NCBI RefSeq assembly: GCF_038006045.1 | Contig: NZ_JBBOUK010000001.1 | Span: 1,095,001 to 1,159,000, forward strand | Length of the DNA: 64,000 nt | Direction of reading: 5' to 3' | Source of the DNA: Exiguobacterium sp. FSL W8-0210 | Lineage (GTDB): Bacteria > Bacillota > Bacilli > Exiguobacteriales > Exiguobacteriaceae | Program-made: the position numbers and the translations under genes | Shown here: one piece after another, positions 62,980-64,000 of the stretch | Layout of the letters: each line of letters starts with the position of its first letter | Position numbering within the stretch: position 1 is the first letter of the stretch | Notes under the pieces: model-generated | What the model saw: the letters and a program-made list of their open reading frames with translations, nothing else | Database searches by the model: none | Told to the model about the DNA's origin: nothing

Positions 62980-63594
62980 TCAATGAATCGTCCGATACAC
63001 GCCGATTACCTTACCAAGAATGGAGACATTATCGAAATACATCGGATCCATCGAGTCATTTTCTGGTTGTAGACGTACCTGTTGATCTTCTAAGAAGAAC
63101 CGTTTCACCGTCGCTTCGCTATCTTCGGTCATAGCTACGACGATTTCTCCGTTTTCTGCTGTGTTTTGTTGGCGTACGATGACACGATCGCCGTCAAGAA
63201 TACCTGCGTTAATCATCGATTCACCATCGATCGTCAACATGAAGACCGTTTCGTTTCCTACATAATGTGCAGGAAGCGGGAATTGTTCTTCGATGTTTTC
63301 AATCGCTGTAATCGGAAGACCAGCTGTGACTTTCCCGATGACGGGAACATGAACGATGGCTTCCGTGATTTCTTCAGGCTTATCAAGCAATATCTCAATC
63401 GCACGTGGTTTCGTCGGGTCACGGCGAATCATTCCCCGTTTCTCGAGTCGATCCAAATGACCGTGTACCGTCGAGCTAGACGCGAGTCCGACTGCTTCTC
63501 CGATTTCACGAACTGATGGTGGATACCCCTTCAGTTTCACTTCAGAGACGATGTAGTCGAGAATCTCTTGTTGGCGCTTAGACATTTTCCGCAT
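62980..63594 (-). CDS. lexA: SOS repressor LexA
   Basis: A 204-residue LexA. The N-terminal winged helix is [15 protein letters not shown]...[22 protein letters not shown]. The self-cleavage bond is Ala91-Gly92 (KVTAGLP), and the catalytic pair is Ser126 (GESMINA) and Lys164 (ATVKRFF). It represses SOS genes until activated RecA triggers cleavage. The ATG at 63594 follows AGAGGTGG; the 41 residues upstream of it run through the promoter. It is divergent from a yneA-like gene, as in B. subtilis. Confidence 0.96.
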   Translation of the reverse strand: MRKMSKRQQEILDYIVSEVKLKGYPPSVREIGEAVGLASSSTVHGHLDRLEKRGMIRRDPTKPRAIEILLDKPEEITEAIVHVPVIGKVTAGLPITAIENIEEQFPLPAHYVGNETVFMLTIDGESMINAGILDGDRVIVRQQNTAENGEIVVAMTEDSEATVKRFFLEDQQVRLQPENDSMDPMYFDNVSILGKVIGVYRTIH

Positions 63595-63655
63595 ACGAAT
63601 TGCCACCTCTTTCTGGATTGAAGTTTGAAATGTAAGAATATATGTTTCTAGATTC

Positions 63656-63684
63656 ACTATAACATAGAACAAATGAGCGTACAA
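63656..63684 (-). promoter_or_regulatory. lexA promoter
   Basis: On the minus strand TTGTAC, 17-base spacer, TATAGT. The -35 overlaps a LexA box. Confidence 0.7.
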
Positions 63685-63757
63685 ACAATTGTTCGATATT
63701 TTGTGTTGACCGAACACGGGTTCTGTGTTTATTATGAGTTATGCGAACAATTGTTCC
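63682..63757. promoter_or_regulatory. Three LexA (SOS) boxes between lexA and yneA
   Basis: CAAAC-AATT-GTTCG (63682-63695), CGAAC-ACGG-GTTCT (63711-63724) and CGAAC-AATT-GTTCC (63744-63757) match the CGAACN4GTTCG consensus with at most one change each. Confidence 0.92.
63706..63735 (+). promoter_or_regulatory. yneA-like gene promoter
   Basis: TTGACC, 18-base spacer, TATTAT; a LexA box sits inside the spacer. Confidence 0.7.
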
Positions 63758-63802
63758 GAGAACATTTATTCTGACTCATTCATTTCATATTTGGAGGGAT
63801 TC

Positions 63803-64000
63803 ATGATGATTCATACGATTCGTACTCATGCTTTTTCAATTCTCTTCTATGCATTAAGTATTGCTTTCGTGATCTTTTTACTCACACCACGCCCGGATGA
63901 AAAAGTGGCGCAACTAATGACAGCTTCCGTTACGGTCGATGAGAACGCTACAGTCGAACAAATTGCTGAAGTCTACAATGACGGTTCGATGTCAGATGAG
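63803..64000 (+). CDS. yneA: YneA-like SOS cell-division inhibitor (3' partial)
   Basis: Open from the ATG at 63803 (or 63806) to the window edge, 66 codons visible. One membrane segment (about 12-28) is followed by an external region beginning SVTVDENATVEQIAEVYND, which looks like the start of a LysM domain. That layout, position opposite lexA and three LexA boxes upstream are those of YneA, which delays division during the SOS response. Sequence identity to B. subtilis YneA is low, so the name rests on context and layout. GGAGGG precedes the start. Confidence 0.7.
   Translation, partial: MMIHTIRTHAFSILFYALSIAFVIFLLTPRPDEKVAQLMTASVTVDENATVEQIAEVYNDGSMSDE

Overview
This window looks like a chromosomal segment of a low-to-moderate GC Bacillales bacterium, most likely Exiguobacterium or a close relative. 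Direct support: Bacillus-type gene sets in Bacillus-type order (ricA-mutS-mutL; miaA-hfq-hflX-ynbB-glnR-glnA; lexA divergent from a yneA-like gene), Firmicutes LexA and GlnR operators, cre sites, a T-box leader and AGGAGG-type ribosome binding sites. In B. subtilis the matching intervals also carry the sporulation genes cotE (ricA-mutS) and spoVK (hfq-hflX). Both are missing here, which fits a non-spore-former. The genus is inference. No rRNA, tRNA, CRISPR array, prophage or complete insertion sequence was seen.

Layout. 1-5.2 kb: membrane alpha/beta hydrolase (cut by the window edge), CrtI-like oxidoreductase, small hypothetical, DUF445 protein, AlkA-type glycosylase. 5.3-10.2 kb: ricA, mutS, mutL. 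10.2-10.5 kb: structured dispersed repeat, copy A. 10.6-17 kb: CidA/CidB (LrgA/LrgB) pair, TmrB-like kinase, orphan sensor kinase, class III ribonucleotide reductase nrdDG. 17-21.2 kb: LmrB-like exporter with a divergent TetR regulator, and a SulP transporter. 21.2-22 kb: AT-rich island with an orphan gene. 22-26.8 kb: FAH-family enzyme and the fructose operon fruR-fruK-fruA. 26.8-30.6 kb: FUSC exporter, then a tyrosine-type T-box leader driving phenylalanine 4-monooxygenase, then a MazG-like protein. 30.6-37.9 kb: ATL and CDF genes, FMN-binding protein, luciferase-like oxidoreductase, MFS exporter with a divergent XRE/TPR regulator, a 59-codon membrane protein, and an SH3/NlpC cell-wall hydrolase. 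38-47.8 kb: ABC exporter, structured repeat copy B, IucD-like monooxygenase, HtrA, DoxX, SGNH hydrolase, two-gene ABC transporter, small P-loop kinase. 47.75-47.94 kb: a promoter-driven, P1-closed, multi-hairpin RNA on the minus strand that I cannot assign to a known class. 48-55.5 kb: miaA, hfq, a frameshifted DUF2283 gene, a tyrosine-recombinase-like protein lacking a catalytic His, hflX, ynbB, glnR, glnA. 55.6-64 kb: YjdI/YjdJ-like pair, azlCD, dhaKLM, glpFK, DUF2227 protein, and the SOS regulator lexA with a divergent yneA-like gene cut by the window edge.

Functional themes. Genome maintenance is prominent: MutS/MutL, AlkA, ATL and LexA. Three-carbon metabolism is clustered: PTS-dependent dihydroxyacetone kinase next to glycerol facilitator and kinase, with a strong cre site upstream of glpF. 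Aromatic amino-acid balance appears to be handled by making tyrosine from phenylalanine under control of a leader that reads tRNA-Tyr. Regulator-exporter pairs are divergent with palindromic operators between them. The least explained items are the minus-strand structured RNA at 47782-47932, the two structured repeats, the frameshifted DUF2283 gene and the degenerate recombinase.
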